From Verrucomicrobiota bacterium (lineage in GTDB: Bacteria; Verrucomicrobiota; Verrucomicrobiia; Limisphaerales; UBA9464): 60,218 bases of DNA. The DNA lies in the NCBI GenBank assembly GCA_025363585.1, contig JANYDN010000371.1, forward strand, positions 1 to 60,218. Reading direction: 5' to 3'. This document shows, in pieces, positions 47,101 to 56,092 of this stretch. The position numbers were made by a program, and so were the translations under genes. Positions within the stretch are counted from its first letter, which is position 1; each line of letters starts with the position of its first letter. The notes below the pieces were generated by a model. That model was not told where the DNA came from. It was given only the letters and a program-made list of their open reading frames with translations, and made no database searches.

Positions 47101-47847
47101 ATGCTGCCCGATTTGTCGCCATTCGAATGGGCGTTGGCACTGCTCGCCGCCATGGGCATCGGCATTTCCAAAAGCGGCTTGCCGGGCGTGAGTCTCCTCC
47201 ACGTCGTCATTTTCGCGCGGTTGTTCGGGGCGCGTGCATCGACCGGCGTGGTGTTGCCGATGTTGATCGCCGGGGACGTGGGCGCGGTGTTGTTGTTTAG
47301 GCGCCACGCGCAATGGCCCCACGTGTTCCGCACGTTGCCGCCGGCTCTGCTGGGCGTCGGGGTCGGATGGTGGTTGATGGGGAGTTATCCCGCCGCCCAT
47401 TGGAACCTCGTGATCGGCGCGATCGTTTTCGGGTTGGCGGTGCTGCAGATCCTGCGCAACTGGCGCCCCGGACTCTTCGACCGGTTCCCGCACACGCGCG
47501 GATTCGCATGGACCATCGGATTCGTCGCCGGCGTGGTGACAATGCTCGCCAACGCGGCGGGCCCGGTGATGGCTCTTTATCTGGTCGCGGTCGCGTTGCC
47601 GAAGGACGCGTTTGTCGGAACGGCCGCCTGGTTTTTCCTTTTGATCAACGTTTTCAAGGTGCCGTTCAGCGCCCAACTCGGGCTGATCAACGCGCCTTCC
47701 CTGGCGTTCAACGCGATTTTGGTTCCTGCGATCGCGATCGGATTGTTCGCGGGGAAAGCGCTGGTGGCACGGATACCGCAGCGGGCCTTCGACACGCTCG
47801 TGCTGGCGTTTGCCATCATCGCCGCGCTGAAACTAACGCTGTCTTGA
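47101..47847 (+). CDS. TauE/SafE-type sulfite exporter-like membrane protein
   Basis: 248 residues from the ATG at 47101; the longer upstream frame antisenses the damaged sialidase gene. About eight hydrophobic segments form the TauE/SafE two-repeat design. Motifs are GISKSGLPGVSLLHVVIFA near the N-terminus and the second repeat FVAGVVTMLANAAGPVMALYL, with the conserved N/A-A-G-P turn. Members export sulfite, sulfoacetate or other organosulfur anions; the substrate here is unknown. It is convergent with the PQQ gene of the exopolysaccharide operon across 47 nt. Confidence 0.88.
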   Translation: MLPDLSPFEWALALLAAMGIGISKSGLPGVSLLHVVIFARLFGARASTGVVLPMLIAGDVGAVLLFRRHAQWPHVFRTLPPALLGVGVGWWLMGSYPAAHWNLVIGAIVFGLAVLQILRNWRPGLFDRFPHTRGFAWTIGFVAGVVTMLANAAGPVMALYLVAVALPKDAFVGTAAWFFLLINVFKVPFSAQLGLINAPSLAFNAILVPAIAIGLFAGKALVARIPQRAFDTLVLAFAIIAALKLTLS

Positions 47848-47894
47848 AACCGCCATGCCCGGCCGCCGCATTTCGCGTCGTGCCGGTCGGAACA

Positions 47895-49151
47895 CTAGTT
47901 CCGGAACGCGTACAGCCCCTTCTCCGTGCGCAGGTAGACAGCGCCACCGACGAAAGTCGGCGTGCTCAATGTCGTCTCGTCGAGATCGTTTCGACCCAGC
48001 ACCTCGAGCGTGTCGCCCGCGCGCACGACCACGCAGTTGGCGCGGCCGCTGGTGAAGTACACCTTTCCGTCCCCGGCGACGGGCGAGACTTTGACGTCGG
48101 CCGAAAACAAGCGTTCCTGCCACTTGACCTCGCCGGTCGACGCGTCGATGCACGAAGCATTGCCGTCGTCGCGGATCGTGTAGACGCGTCCGCCGTAAAC
48201 AACGGGCGTCGGGCAATCGGGAGCGTAGCGGGTGATCGTCCACGCCCGGTCGCTTTCCGCGAGCTTGCCGCTCTTGCCCGAGGCCACCGCCACCATGTAC
48301 CCCCGGTTTTGGAATCCGGACGCCACGGCAACGACGCGTCCGTCGCCGGCGGCCGGACCGGCGATCGTGCGGCCATAGGGATGCGGCGCCTGGATGCCAC
48401 CCAGCGACCAAATGGCGGCGCCCGTCGACGGATCATACGCCGTCAATGCCTCGGCACCGGCCACGACAAGATCGGTCCGGTCCGCGCCGCGGACGAGCAA
48501 GGGGCTCGAATAGGAATCCTGGCCTTCCTCGCGCGCCCCGAGGGTCCGGTCGATTTTCCAGACATTGGTCCCCGTGGCCGCATCGAGCGCGATCACGTAG
48601 GACGGCCCTTGGTGCATCCACGGCACATAGAGTTTGCCACCCGACAACAAGGGCGACGAACCGAACCCATGGTTCGCGTGGTAGGCCCCGTATTCGCGGC
48701 CAAGCTCGCGGTGCCAGACGATTTTGCCGTCGGCGTCCAGACAAGCCACGTCGCCCGTCCCGAAAAGAACCCACGAATTCTTGCCGTCGGTCGACGGGGT
48801 GGGCGTCGCCATGTTGTGCAATTGATGGGACTTGGCCTGTCCCTTGGCGAGGGTCTGGTCCCAGATCACGCTTCCGTCCTTTTGCGAATAAGCGATCACG
48901 TGCATCGCCGTGTCCGGGGTTTGGGCGGTGATCCAGATGCGTCCGCCGGCCACGATGGGGGAAGAGGCACCGCGACCCGGCGGGACCGTCGTCCATGCCA
49001 AGCCATTGGTGCGGGACCAATGGACCGGCAGGTTGCGCTCGATGCTGACGCCGAGACCGTCGTTGCCCCGCCACCCCGTCCAATCGCCCCGTGCGATGCC
49101 GGCAGACGCGCCTGCGAGAAGCATCGCGCCCAATATTTTTCCGGTGCTCAT
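47895..49151 (-). CDS. Secreted PQQ-like beta-propeller protein (last gene of exopolysaccharide operon)
   Basis: 418 residues from the ATG at 49151 with a signal peptide (ILGAMLLAGASAGIARG). It opens with DWTGWRGNDGLG, the usual first blade, and contains repeated blades such as GREYGAYHANHGFGSSPLL and PTPVVYGGRVYTIRDDG, closing with VYLRTEKGLYAFRN. It begins 25 nt after the tyrosine-kinase gene, so it is probably part of that transcript. A propeller at this place could be a periplasmic scaffold for polymer export, as BamB is for barrel assembly, but this is inference from position. No PQQ-binding or catalytic residues were recognised. Confidence 0.85.
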   Translation of the reverse strand: MSTGKILGAMLLAGASAGIARGDWTGWRGNDGLGVSIERNLPVHWSRTNGLAWTTVPPGRGASSPIVAGGRIWITAQTPDTAMHVIAYSQKDGSVIWDQTLAKGQAKSHQLHNMATPTPSTDGKNSWVLFGTGDVACLDADGKIVWHRELGREYGAYHANHGFGSSPLLSGGKLYVPWMHQGPSYVIALDAATGTNVWKIDRTLGAREEGQDSYSSPLLVRGADRTDLVVAGAEALTAYDPSTGAAIWSLGGIQAPHPYGRTIAGPAAGDGRVVAVASGFQNRGYMVAVASGKSGKLAESDRAWTITRYAPDCPTPVVYGGRVYTIRDDGNASCIDASTGEVKWQERLFSADVKVSPVAGDGKVYFTSGRANCVVVRAGDTLEVLGRNDLDETTLSTPTFVGGAVYLRTEKGLYAFRN

Positions 49152-49176
49152 GGTGGCGATGCCGATCCCCGCGGTT

Positions 49177-51372
49177 TTAGGAGCCTGATTGCGGCCCGGG
49201 TCCGGCAGACGGGGGAGGAACGGCCCCGCCCGTACCGTAGGTTCCCTCGTCGGGAGTCAACGGCCGATGGTAATACGACGCGTAGTAATACGTCGTGTAG
49301 TAGTAGTACGGATTGTCGATGGGCACGCCGTTGACGATGAGTCCGATGATGGGCGCGCCGCGTTGCTGGACGGTGTTGATGCCCATCTTGGCGAAACGCA
49401 TCGACGTCTTGCCGGCGCGGACGACGAAGAACAAACCGTCGAGAAACGCCGCGATGGAGAAGGTGTCGTCGATCGCGGTGAGCGGCGGGCAATCGAAGAT
49501 GATGTAGTCGAACTGCCGCCGGAGTTCCATGACGAGGTCCTTGGTGGCGGCACCGATGAGCAACTCGGAAGGGTTGCTGGGCCGCGCGCCGGCGGACATG
49601 AGGGTCAGGTTCTTGATGGGCGTCTCGCGGAGCGCCTCGGCGATCCCGAGGGTGCCGTGCAGCACCTCGGCAAGGCCGCGTTCGAGCGGTTGTTCGAAAT
49701 AGCCGTGGATGTTGCCGCGACGAAGATCGGCGTCGACGAGGAGCGTCTTGTGTCCGGCGTTCGCGAGGGTGATCGCGAAGTTGGCGGTGAAGGTGGTCTT
49801 GCCGTCGCCGGGCACGGCGGACGTCACGGCGAGGAGCCGTTTGCTGGTACCTTCAGGGCTGAGCAGCAGCGCGGAACGAATGCCACGGAGCGACTCCGCG
49901 AACATCGTGTGCGCCTTCATGCGGTGCAGCAGCAGGTAGCCCTCCTTGTAGTGCTTCTTGTCCACCTCCGGCAACTGCCCGAGGATCGGCTCGCCCAATG
50001 CCTCCTCGATGCGTTCGGGATCGTCCAGACGATCGTCCAGCTTGTGGAGCAGGAGGAGAGCGCCCAGACCTAGGATGAACCCGATGCCGACCCCGGTGAG
50101 CACCATCTGCGGCCGGAACGGCCCCACGGCAACCGGATCGCCGCCGCCGGACTCGATCACGTTGAACTGCTCGTCCTCGACCGCGAGGCGCGAGGTCGAT
50201 GCCAAGGCGCGGTTCTGGCTCTCCAACTGTTCCTTCTCCCGCGCTTCCCTGATTTTCAGGCGTTCGTATTCCTGCTCGTTCAGGTTCTTCTCGAAGACCT
50301 CTTCCTCGAGCGTCTTGATCAGGGCGGGATAGGCTTCCTCGCGCTTCCGAAGTTGGCGGATCGTGGCCCGGCGCGTGTCGTCGGCCATGCGCAACGCCTC
50401 GTCGATCTCGATCTGTTTGAAGGCGATCTCGCGCGAGAGATCCACCATGGATGGATGGTTCGTGCGGAGAGTGTTGGTTTTCTCGGCGTACTGGGTGCGG
50501 AATCGAACCAAGTCGAACTTCAATTGGGGAAAGGCGGCAGTGCGTATTCCCTCCTCGTCCGGGTCGTCGGAGGTCCGATCGCGCGTGGGTCGCGTCCGGG
50601 GCGCGCGCTTGGGGTCGACGCTGCCGGCGGCGACTTCCTCGGCGGTGGCGGACTCGTAGAGGGTTCGTTCGGTCTGCAAGGCGAAGTACTCGCTCTTGGC
50701 CTTCTCCAGGCGCTCGCGGGAACGCGCGCCGGCATCGGCGACATTGGCGATGTTCCACTTGCGCGTGAACTGGTCGAGCTCGTCGCGGACATTCTCAAGC
50801 TGGCGTTCGCTGGCCAGGATCTCGCGGTGAAGCGACGCCTCGGCGCTGCTCTTGAGGTTCACCAGGACCTGTTTCTTGTAGTCGATGAACTCCTGGGCCC
50901 ACACGACCGCGAATTTCTGGCAGTAGTCGAAATTCGTGCCGCGCACCGTCAGGATGTACTGGCCGCCGCGCGCGGGCAGCGCGTCGTAGTCGGGACGTGC
51001 CATGCGGTTCGTGTTGCCGCCGCTTTCCTGGAGACGCTGCAGGACGCGGTTCACCACGGCCGCGCTTTTCATCATCGAGATCTGGGTCTCGACCACCCTC
51101 GAATCCTCCTCGATCTGCACGCCCTGCATGATTTGCATCATCTTGACCTTGGGCGGCACCGACAGCACCGAACGCGACTGGAACTGATCGGGCTTCGACC
51201 ACGCCTGCCAGAGCCCAAGGCCCAATCCTGCCGCGGAACACACCAGCAACAGGAGCCAGCGTTCCGCGAGGATTTTGAAATAGCGCCGGAAATGGAGGTA
51301 CAGGTTGATCCTGTCGACCATCGATGTGCCATACCCGGGCAGCGGCGTGTTGTACGACGAATAGGGTTTCAT
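49177..51372 (-). CDS. Polysaccharide co-polymerase/tyrosine autokinase (Wzc/BY-kinase type)
   Basis: 731 residues. A Wzz-type N-terminal part has a membrane helix at about 39-57 (WLLLLVCSAAGLGLGLWQAW), a long periplasmic coiled coil (about 170-430) and a second helix at about 440-465. The cytoplasmic BY-kinase domain has Walker A VPGDGKTT (about 520-527), Walker A' LLVDADLRRG (about 545-554) and Walker B DYIIFDCPP. The C-terminus carries a Tyr cluster, YYYYTTYYYASYY, of nine tyrosines plus one more, the autophosphorylation tail. Such proteins set chain length and drive export of exopolysaccharide or capsule. It lies 12 nt after the Wza-like gene. Confidence 0.93.
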   Translation of the reverse strand: MKPYSSYNTPLPGYGTSMVDRINLYLHFRRYFKILAERWLLLLVCSAAGLGLGLWQAWSKPDQFQSRSVLSVPPKVKMMQIMQGVQIEEDSRVVETQISMMKSAAVVNRVLQRLQESGGNTNRMARPDYDALPARGGQYILTVRGTNFDYCQKFAVVWAQEFIDYKKQVLVNLKSSAEASLHREILASERQLENVRDELDQFTRKWNIANVADAGARSRERLEKAKSEYFALQTERTLYESATAEEVAAGSVDPKRAPRTRPTRDRTSDDPDEEGIRTAAFPQLKFDLVRFRTQYAEKTNTLRTNHPSMVDLSREIAFKQIEIDEALRMADDTRRATIRQLRKREEAYPALIKTLEEEVFEKNLNEQEYERLKIREAREKEQLESQNRALASTSRLAVEDEQFNVIESGGGDPVAVGPFRPQMVLTGVGIGFILGLGALLLLHKLDDRLDDPERIEEALGEPILGQLPEVDKKHYKEGYLLLHRMKAHTMFAESLRGIRSALLLSPEGTSKRLLAVTSAVPGDGKTTFTANFAITLANAGHKTLLVDADLRRGNIHGYFEQPLERGLAEVLHGTLGIAEALRETPIKNLTLMSAGARPSNPSELLIGAATKDLVMELRRQFDYIIFDCPPLTAIDDTFSIAAFLDGLFFVVRAGKTSMRFAKMGINTVQQRGAPIIGLIVNGVPIDNPYYYYTTYYYASYYHRPLTPDEGTYGTGGAVPPPSAGPGPQSGS

Positions 51373-51384
51373 TGGGAACGTCGC

Positions 51385-52164
51385 TCAGAGACCGAGGATG
51401 AGTTTCCGCGGCACATGGATCCGGTCGCCTTCCTTCAATTCGAAGTCGGCCGAGCGATCGTTTTTGTTGAGCACTTTGTTGATGTCGACGATGTGGGTCT
51501 CGGGTTTGCCATCGGCGTCCACGCGAAACACCTTGATCTTGCTGAGGTTCGCATAGTCGTTTTTGGGATACGCGAGGATCACGTCCGAAAGCCAAAGCGG
51601 GGTTCCCTGGGTGACCGGATAATTTCCCATGAGTTCGCCGAAAATCTGGACCTTCGCCATGTTCGCCGCCAATCCGGGACCAGAGCCGTTCGGATTCGCG
51701 GGGTTGTACACGGAGTCGAGGTCGAGATTGAGGGTCGAATCGATGTAATATTCCGCGTCCAGCTTCTCCTTCAATTCCTTGCGCACGTCCGCGATGCGGC
51801 GTCCGGCGGCTTTCACCGTCACGTAGGTGGAATGGGCCCGGCTGACGTTGAAATGGGCCTCCCCCGAATCCGTGATGCTCACCCGCATCGCTTCGGCGCC
51901 GGAATTCGGATCCTGGGCGATGCGGTACCGGAACGTGTCGTGCGGCTTGAGTTCCCGCGTCTCGGCATCGACCACCCCGCCGAAGACGACGGGCGAGTTG
52001 GTCCCACCCGCGGGAGCATTGGTGCCCGTGATTGGCGGCGCGTTGGTCGCGACCCGGGTCGAGGGGGACACCTTGGGTGCGGGCTCTGCCGCCCCTCCGG
52101 ATCCCATGCCGGCAATGCCAAGCACGAACCCCAAGAGGGCGCCATGAACGATTCCACTGCGCAT
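51385..52164 (-). CDS. Polysaccharide export protein (Wza/Poly_export-like)
   Basis: 259 residues from the ATG at 52164, with a signal peptide (GALLGFVLGIAGMGSGGAA) and a Pro/Thr/Asn-rich spacer. Then comes a polysaccharide-export beta-domain (LKPHDTFRYRIAQDP, RISVTDSGEAHFNVS-type, FELKEGDRIHVPRKLIL at the end). Wza-like proteins form the outer-membrane pore for polymer secretion. This one has no clear lipobox and lacks the long C-terminal helix of E. coli Wza, so the pore may be provided by the barrel protein encoded next to it. It is 4 nt downstream of that gene and 12 nt upstream of the kinase gene. Confidence 0.85.
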   Translation of the reverse strand: MRSGIVHGALLGFVLGIAGMGSGGAAEPAPKVSPSTRVATNAPPITGTNAPAGGTNSPVVFGGVVDAETRELKPHDTFRYRIAQDPNSGAEAMRVSITDSGEAHFNVSRAHSTYVTVKAAGRRIADVRKELKEKLDAEYYIDSTLNLDLDSVYNPANPNGSGPGLAANMAKVQIFGELMGNYPVTQGTPLWLSDVILAYPKNDYANLSKIKVFRVDADGKPETHIVDINKVLNKNDRSADFELKEGDRIHVPRKLILGL

Positions 52165-52168
52165 ATGT

Positions 52169-53599
52169 TTAGAAGGAAAAACCGACACCCAGCGACACCG
52201 TGTTCGAATGGTAGCTCCGCGAGGTGGAGGTGGAGTCACGCAACCGATACGAATAGGACAGGCTGGCCCTGATGTTCGGCGTGAATTGGTACCCCGTCCC
52301 GATGTGTGCGTCGTAGGAAGCCGCGGAGTCGTTGGTCGTGATGCTCGCGGGTACCAAGCTGATGGTACCGTCGGGGTTGAAGTAGATCTGGACCCCATTC
52401 AACTTTCCCGACTGCTTCATGTCGGCATACGAGACGCCGCCGCTCAGACCGATGGCCTTCATGAACTGCCACGAGATTTGGTACCCCACCGCGAAGGTCT
52501 CGGTGAAATTGCTTCCCAATCCGGACTGGACCCCGGAACTCACGCTGATCGAATGCGAAATGTTCCGCGTCAGGACTTGGCTGGCGGCAACGTTCCACGT
52601 CACGCCGCCGAAATTTCGTTGGTCCGCGACCGTGCCCGTCGACGACGAGTCGATGACTTGGTAACGCACCGACGCCGTGATCGAGATGTAGGCGTTTGGA
52701 GTGAAGGAAATCATCGGACCCGCACCGTAACTGGTGGAGTCGTTCTGGAATCGCTCGACATAGCTCGTGGCGGACCAACTGGCAGAAAGACCCACCGTCC
52801 AATAGGGCGACAGGCGCTCGTACACGCCTGCGTAGAGCGAGTGGATGTTCGAATCCAGGATCGAGAACTTGTCGCCCAACCCGCGTTCGATGGCGAACGA
52901 GTACCCGACCGAGACGCTCATGTCCTGGGTGGGTTGCCATGACGCGGTGAGTCCCGTCGAATTCGAAATCCGGTTCAGGCTCACGGCCGCCGCATTGCCG
53001 TTGCCGGCGATCTCCCCGCGACTGTTCGCGGCGGACGAAGACCGGTTATAGAAATCCAGCAGGACCGGCCCGACGAGCAATTTGTACGAGATATAGCTGT
53101 CGGGAACGATGTTGAACCGGGTGAACGCCCCGTAGTTCATGCTGTACCGGTACGAAACCCCGATGCTGAGATCTAGCGAGCTGTGTTCGTTGATCCCGTA
53201 GGACAAACGGACGCCGGCGGTGCTCGTCACCGTGAGATCGTCACGACTCACCACACCGGGTCCCGCCGCGGTCTGAAGCGCGTTGTCCGTGTACGATGTG
53301 TCCACCGCGGCATACAGGCCGTAGGTCAATCCCGCGGCACGGTGTTGGCCGCCACCGCCGCCGATCGGCCCCTGGAACGCTTGTCCCGGCATTCCCGAGA
53401 AAGCCCTGGCGGGATCGCCGGTCGCCGGCGCGCGGGGCGTCGCGGGCGCGTCGTCGATCTTTGGCGGCGCTATCAAAAAATCCGGGACGCGAAGATCGCC
53501 CGGGGTTTGTCCACGCGCGACCGGTGCGATCAGCCCGCCCAGAACGCAGGCGCCGACAACCCGGCCGATCCAACAACGGGGCTTTCGATCTTGATTCAT
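52169..53599 (-). CDS. Outer-membrane beta-barrel protein of the exopolysaccharide operon
   Basis: 476 residues from the ATG at 53599, which precedes a signal peptide (WIGRVVGACVLGGLIAPVARG). After a Pro/Ala-rich segment (about 35-95) the rest consists of amphipathic strands ending in aromatic residues, such as TYGLYAAVDTSYTDN, SIGVSYRYSMNYG and YQFTPNIRASLSYSYRLRD. The protein terminates in VSLGVGFSF, with the C-terminal Phe typical of barrels inserted by BAM. It resembles outer-membrane proteins found beside wza/wzc genes in PVC and Proteobacteria (BBP2-like). It is first in the operon, preceded by a strong dyad. Confidence 0.82.
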   Translation of the reverse strand: MNQDRKPRCWIGRVVGACVLGGLIAPVARGQTPGDLRVPDFLIAPPKIDDAPATPRAPATGDPARAFSGMPGQAFQGPIGGGGGQHRAAGLTYGLYAAVDTSYTDNALQTAAGPGVVSRDDLTVTSTAGVRLSYGINEHSSLDLSIGVSYRYSMNYGAFTRFNIVPDSYISYKLLVGPVLLDFYNRSSSAANSRGEIAGNGNAAAVSLNRISNSTGLTASWQPTQDMSVSVGYSFAIERGLGDKFSILDSNIHSLYAGVYERLSPYWTVGLSASWSATSYVERFQNDSTSYGAGPMISFTPNAYISITASVRYQVIDSSSTGTVADQRNFGGVTWNVAASQVLTRNISHSISVSSGVQSGLGSNFTETFAVGYQISWQFMKAIGLSGGVSYADMKQSGKLNGVQIYFNPDGTISLVPASITTNDSAASYDAHIGTGYQFTPNIRASLSYSYRLRDSTSTSRSYHSNTVSLGVGFSF

Positions 53600-53652
53600 G
53601 TTTGCTTGCAGTCGCTTCCGATTTGGTTCGTGACTCCCGAGGACACCGTTGT

Positions 53653-53697
53653 TGGGCACGACAATCCGCTTGTTTAACAATTCCCGTTTCGTGCCCA
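53653..53697. promoter_or_regulatory. Two-level dyad upstream of the exopolysaccharide operon
   Basis: TGGGCACGA (53653-53661) and TCGTGCCCA (53689-53697) are perfect 9-bp inverted arms. Exactly in the centre TTGTT-T-AACAA (53670-53680) forms a second dyad. Both share the midpoint 53675, about 76 nt ahead of the first gene's ATG. This looks like an operator for a dimeric or tetrameric regulator, or a hairpin in the leader. Confidence 0.6.
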
Positions 53698-53718
53698 CAA
53701 GCTCTTTAGCCCGCTGAA

Positions 53719-55521
53719 TCACGGCGCGTCCTGCACGCGATAGAGGCGTATCTGTTCCGTAGGTCGCGGATCAACCGTTGAAACGGTCACCCCGCCCGCG
53801 ACGACTGCCCCACCGACCTTCACCCAGTTCCCCACACCCAGTGCTTCCCGACTCCAAAGCTGATACTTCCGACCCGCCGCACTTTCCCAAGTCACCGTCG
53901 TCCCCGACCCGGTCAATCGAACCGAGACAATTTGGTATCCATGAGACGCGGAATTTGTCGGATCAGAACCGCGCGAGGCTTCCCGACGATTCGTGAATCC
54001 ATCGCCGTCCGGATCCGCCTCCGGCGCGGCTTCCGGACGCGTAAAGGGGTGAAAGAAATGCCGCTGAAATCCATCGTCCAACCCGTCGAAATTGAAATCC
54101 ATGGAGGCAGCCCTGATATCGACGAAACCGCTGGCCCACGCGGTGAAACCGTTCGCCGTCACCTGCACGCTCCGCATCCCGGGACTCGCATCGGTCTTCA
54201 CCGTTACGGGGATTTGCACCAAAGTCAATTGACGCAGCGATGGGCGCACAACGTCGGTCGCGCCGAATTCCAGCCCGTCGCCCGTGATCTTCATGACGGT
54301 GTTCGCGGGCAAAACCGAAGGAATGTAGACACCGACCCAGACGTTGCTCTGCCCTTGAACCAAACCCACGGGTTGATCGGCGCTCTGTCGGTCACCTCGG
54401 CCCAGCCCAACCCGCATCTCGGTGATTCGAAAAGCCGGACTTCCGGCCGCCGGAGCCAAATTGCGTTCGACCACGGCACCCGCACCCAGGGAAAAATCCG
54501 CGTCGACCAACCCAACGAACGTCGTGGATCCGTTCGAGTAGACTCGCGCGTCCGAGACATCGAGGTCGAATCCCCGCACCAGAAACGCATCGTTGCCAGA
54601 GTTCGGGTCCAAGGGTTGCACTCGCAGCCGATACGTTCCCGGAGGCAATCCAGGCAATCGAAACGACCCGTCGGCCGCGGTCACCGTTCCCGATTCCACG
54701 ATCCCGCCGTTGCCCCGTTCCGCGAAGACCATCGCGCCCAGGACGCCGGCGCCCCCCACCTTCACGGTGCCTTTCACCGTGCCCGTGGCCGACAACGTCG
54801 CGGGCAATGCGTAGGTTGACCTGGCCCACGCCGTCTCGTCGCCCGATAGACCCGCGGCCGGCCCGATCCCACCGCCCTGGTACCACCAGAGGGTCGCGGC
54901 ACCCACCGGGGAGTGGTTCAAGCCCAGAAGATGTCCGATCTCGTGCAACGCGACGCTCTCCAAAAACGGACTGTTCGCGCTGCTGCCATCGATATCGGTC
55001 AGGTACATCAGGTCGCGATTGATCAGGATGTCGCTCTCGACAATCGCACCGGATGTCGCACTCCCCGGCTCGGCGTCCAGCGAAAGTACGGTGAGGGCAA
55101 TGGTTCCCGAGCCGAAAGAAATCTTTTCGTTCAGGCCGGCATCGCCATAGGTCCCCTTGGAAAGCCATGCGATGTCATTGTGTCCGTCCAACGCGCTCAC
55201 CGTGGTCGGCGCCGTGCGGGGCGCGGCTTCCTCGAACTGGATCTTCGTTCCGGGAATCGCCTGCCACTGCCCGAACGCCGCACGCACCGCGTTCCATTCG
55301 TTCGATTGGACGCCGCTCGTCGATACGGTCGTTCCCAAATGAAACCGGATCGCCCGCGTCGAAGGATTTTGGTCCGGCTGGAAGTCCGAAAGGTAGGTAT
55401 CGAAGTTCCATTTCAAGGGCGCCGACCCCGACTCGCTTCGGGAAACCGCGGCCTCCGTCACCGAAAGCCAGAACGCGAGCGCCCCGCCGAGACCCAATCC
55501 GATTTTACGGCGCGAAGTCAT
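53719..55521 (-). CDS. Secreted matrixin-like zinc metalloprotease with carboxypeptidase-regulatory-like domain
   Basis: 600 residues from the ATG at 55521, with a signal peptide (GLGLGGALAFWLSVTEAA). HEIGHLLGLNH (193-203) is the HExxHxxGxxH zinc site of metzincins. Upstream FGSGTIALTVLSLDAEPG and DILINRD fit the matrixin beta-strands. The Met-turn expected after the third His is not obvious (the sequence reads SPVGAATLWWYQGGG). Residues of about 245-330 form a carboxypeptidase-regulatory-like beta-sandwich (GTVKVGGAGVLGAMVFAE, LPGLPPGTYRLRV). A DxDGDGFTNRREASRGSDP calcium-binding segment and a PVC-type C-terminal beta-domain close the protein. It overlaps the upstream gene by 4 nt and is probably coupled to it. 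Confidence 0.82.
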   Translation of the reverse strand: MTSRRKIGLGLGGALAFWLSVTEAAVSRSESGSAPLKWNFDTYLSDFQPDQNPSTRAIRFHLGTTVSTSGVQSNEWNAVRAAFGQWQAIPGTKIQFEEAAPRTAPTTVSALDGHNDIAWLSKGTYGDAGLNEKISFGSGTIALTVLSLDAEPGSATSGAIVESDILINRDLMYLTDIDGSSANSPFLESVALHEIGHLLGLNHSPVGAATLWWYQGGGIGPAAGLSGDETAWARSTYALPATLSATGTVKGTVKVGGAGVLGAMVFAERGNGGIVESGTVTAADGSFRLPGLPPGTYRLRVQPLDPNSGNDAFLVRGFDLDVSDARVYSNGSTTFVGLVDADFSLGAGAVVERNLAPAAGSPAFRITEMRVGLGRGDRQSADQPVGLVQGQSNVWVGVYIPSVLPANTVMKITGDGLEFGATDVVRPSLRQLTLVQIPVTVKTDASPGMRSVQVTANGFTAWASGFVDIRAASMDFNFDGLDDGFQRHFFHPFTRPEAAPEADPDGDGFTNRREASRGSDPTNSASHGYQIVSVRLTGSGTTVTWESAAGRKYQLWSREALGVGNWVKVGGAVVAGGVTVSTVDPRPTEQIRLYRVQDAP

Positions 55522-56051
55522 CGGACGCCTCCTTTCACGCGGGCTTCGAATGCCTCGAGCGTCAATGGCAATCGATTGGAAGGCCGCGCGACGGGGCCCG
55601 CGGGGTCTCCGCCAAAAAACACCCCGTGCACCCAGGGTGTGCCGGAACCGGGACGTTCGACTTGGAATCGGCCTTGCCCAAGTTCCAGCGTAAGCCATTC
55701 GCCCGCCTTGTTCCGAACGGCAAATACGACCACTTCCTCGCCGCGCCGATACACCGCGTCGCCCGTAACGACGACTTTCCGTGTTCCCAAAGTCCCGCCC
55801 GGCTGGGTCAACACGAGGCGGTTGGTCACGGCGCCTTTCCAAACGTCGCGCACGTCCAATTCGACGTGGGTTACCATTCCCTTGGTCCCTTCCCGCACCG
55901 TCTCGATGGCATCCACTTTCGCTACGACCACCATTTCGGCCCGTGCCGCCAAGTCTTCCGGCACAACCGGGCGCAGTTGCGCGGCGGACGCCGTCCAACC
56001 GCAGGCGACAGCGACCGCACCCAAAACCGAAAGCCATCCGTGTTCTCGCAT
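55518..56051 (-). CDS. Exported protein of unknown function, coupled to metalloprotease gene
   Basis: 177 residues from the ATG at 56051, which opens a signal peptide (WLSVLGAVAVACGWTASAA); an earlier ATG near 56096 would overlap the ABC gene end. The mature part is beta-rich: AEMVVVAKVDAIETVREG, VTHVELDVRDVWKGAVTN and VYRRGEEVVVFAVRNKAGEW. This pattern is seen in small secreted proteins that accompany metzincin-like proteases in PVC bacteria. I do not recognise a named family. The 4-nt overlap with the protease start suggests they are made together, so it could be a chaperone, inhibitor or surface partner. Confidence 0.75.
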   Translation of the reverse strand: MREHGWLSVLGAVAVACGWTASAAQLRPVVPEDLAARAEMVVVAKVDAIETVREGTKGMVTHVELDVRDVWKGAVTNRLVLTQPGGTLGTRKVVVTGDAVYRRGEEVVVFAVRNKAGEWLTLELGQGRFQVERPGSGTPWVHGVFFGGDPAGPVARPSNRLPLTLEAFEARVKGGVR

Positions 56052-56092
56052 CGAACAATTTTCCGCGGGACGTTTGTCGTCTTCGCCCAAAT

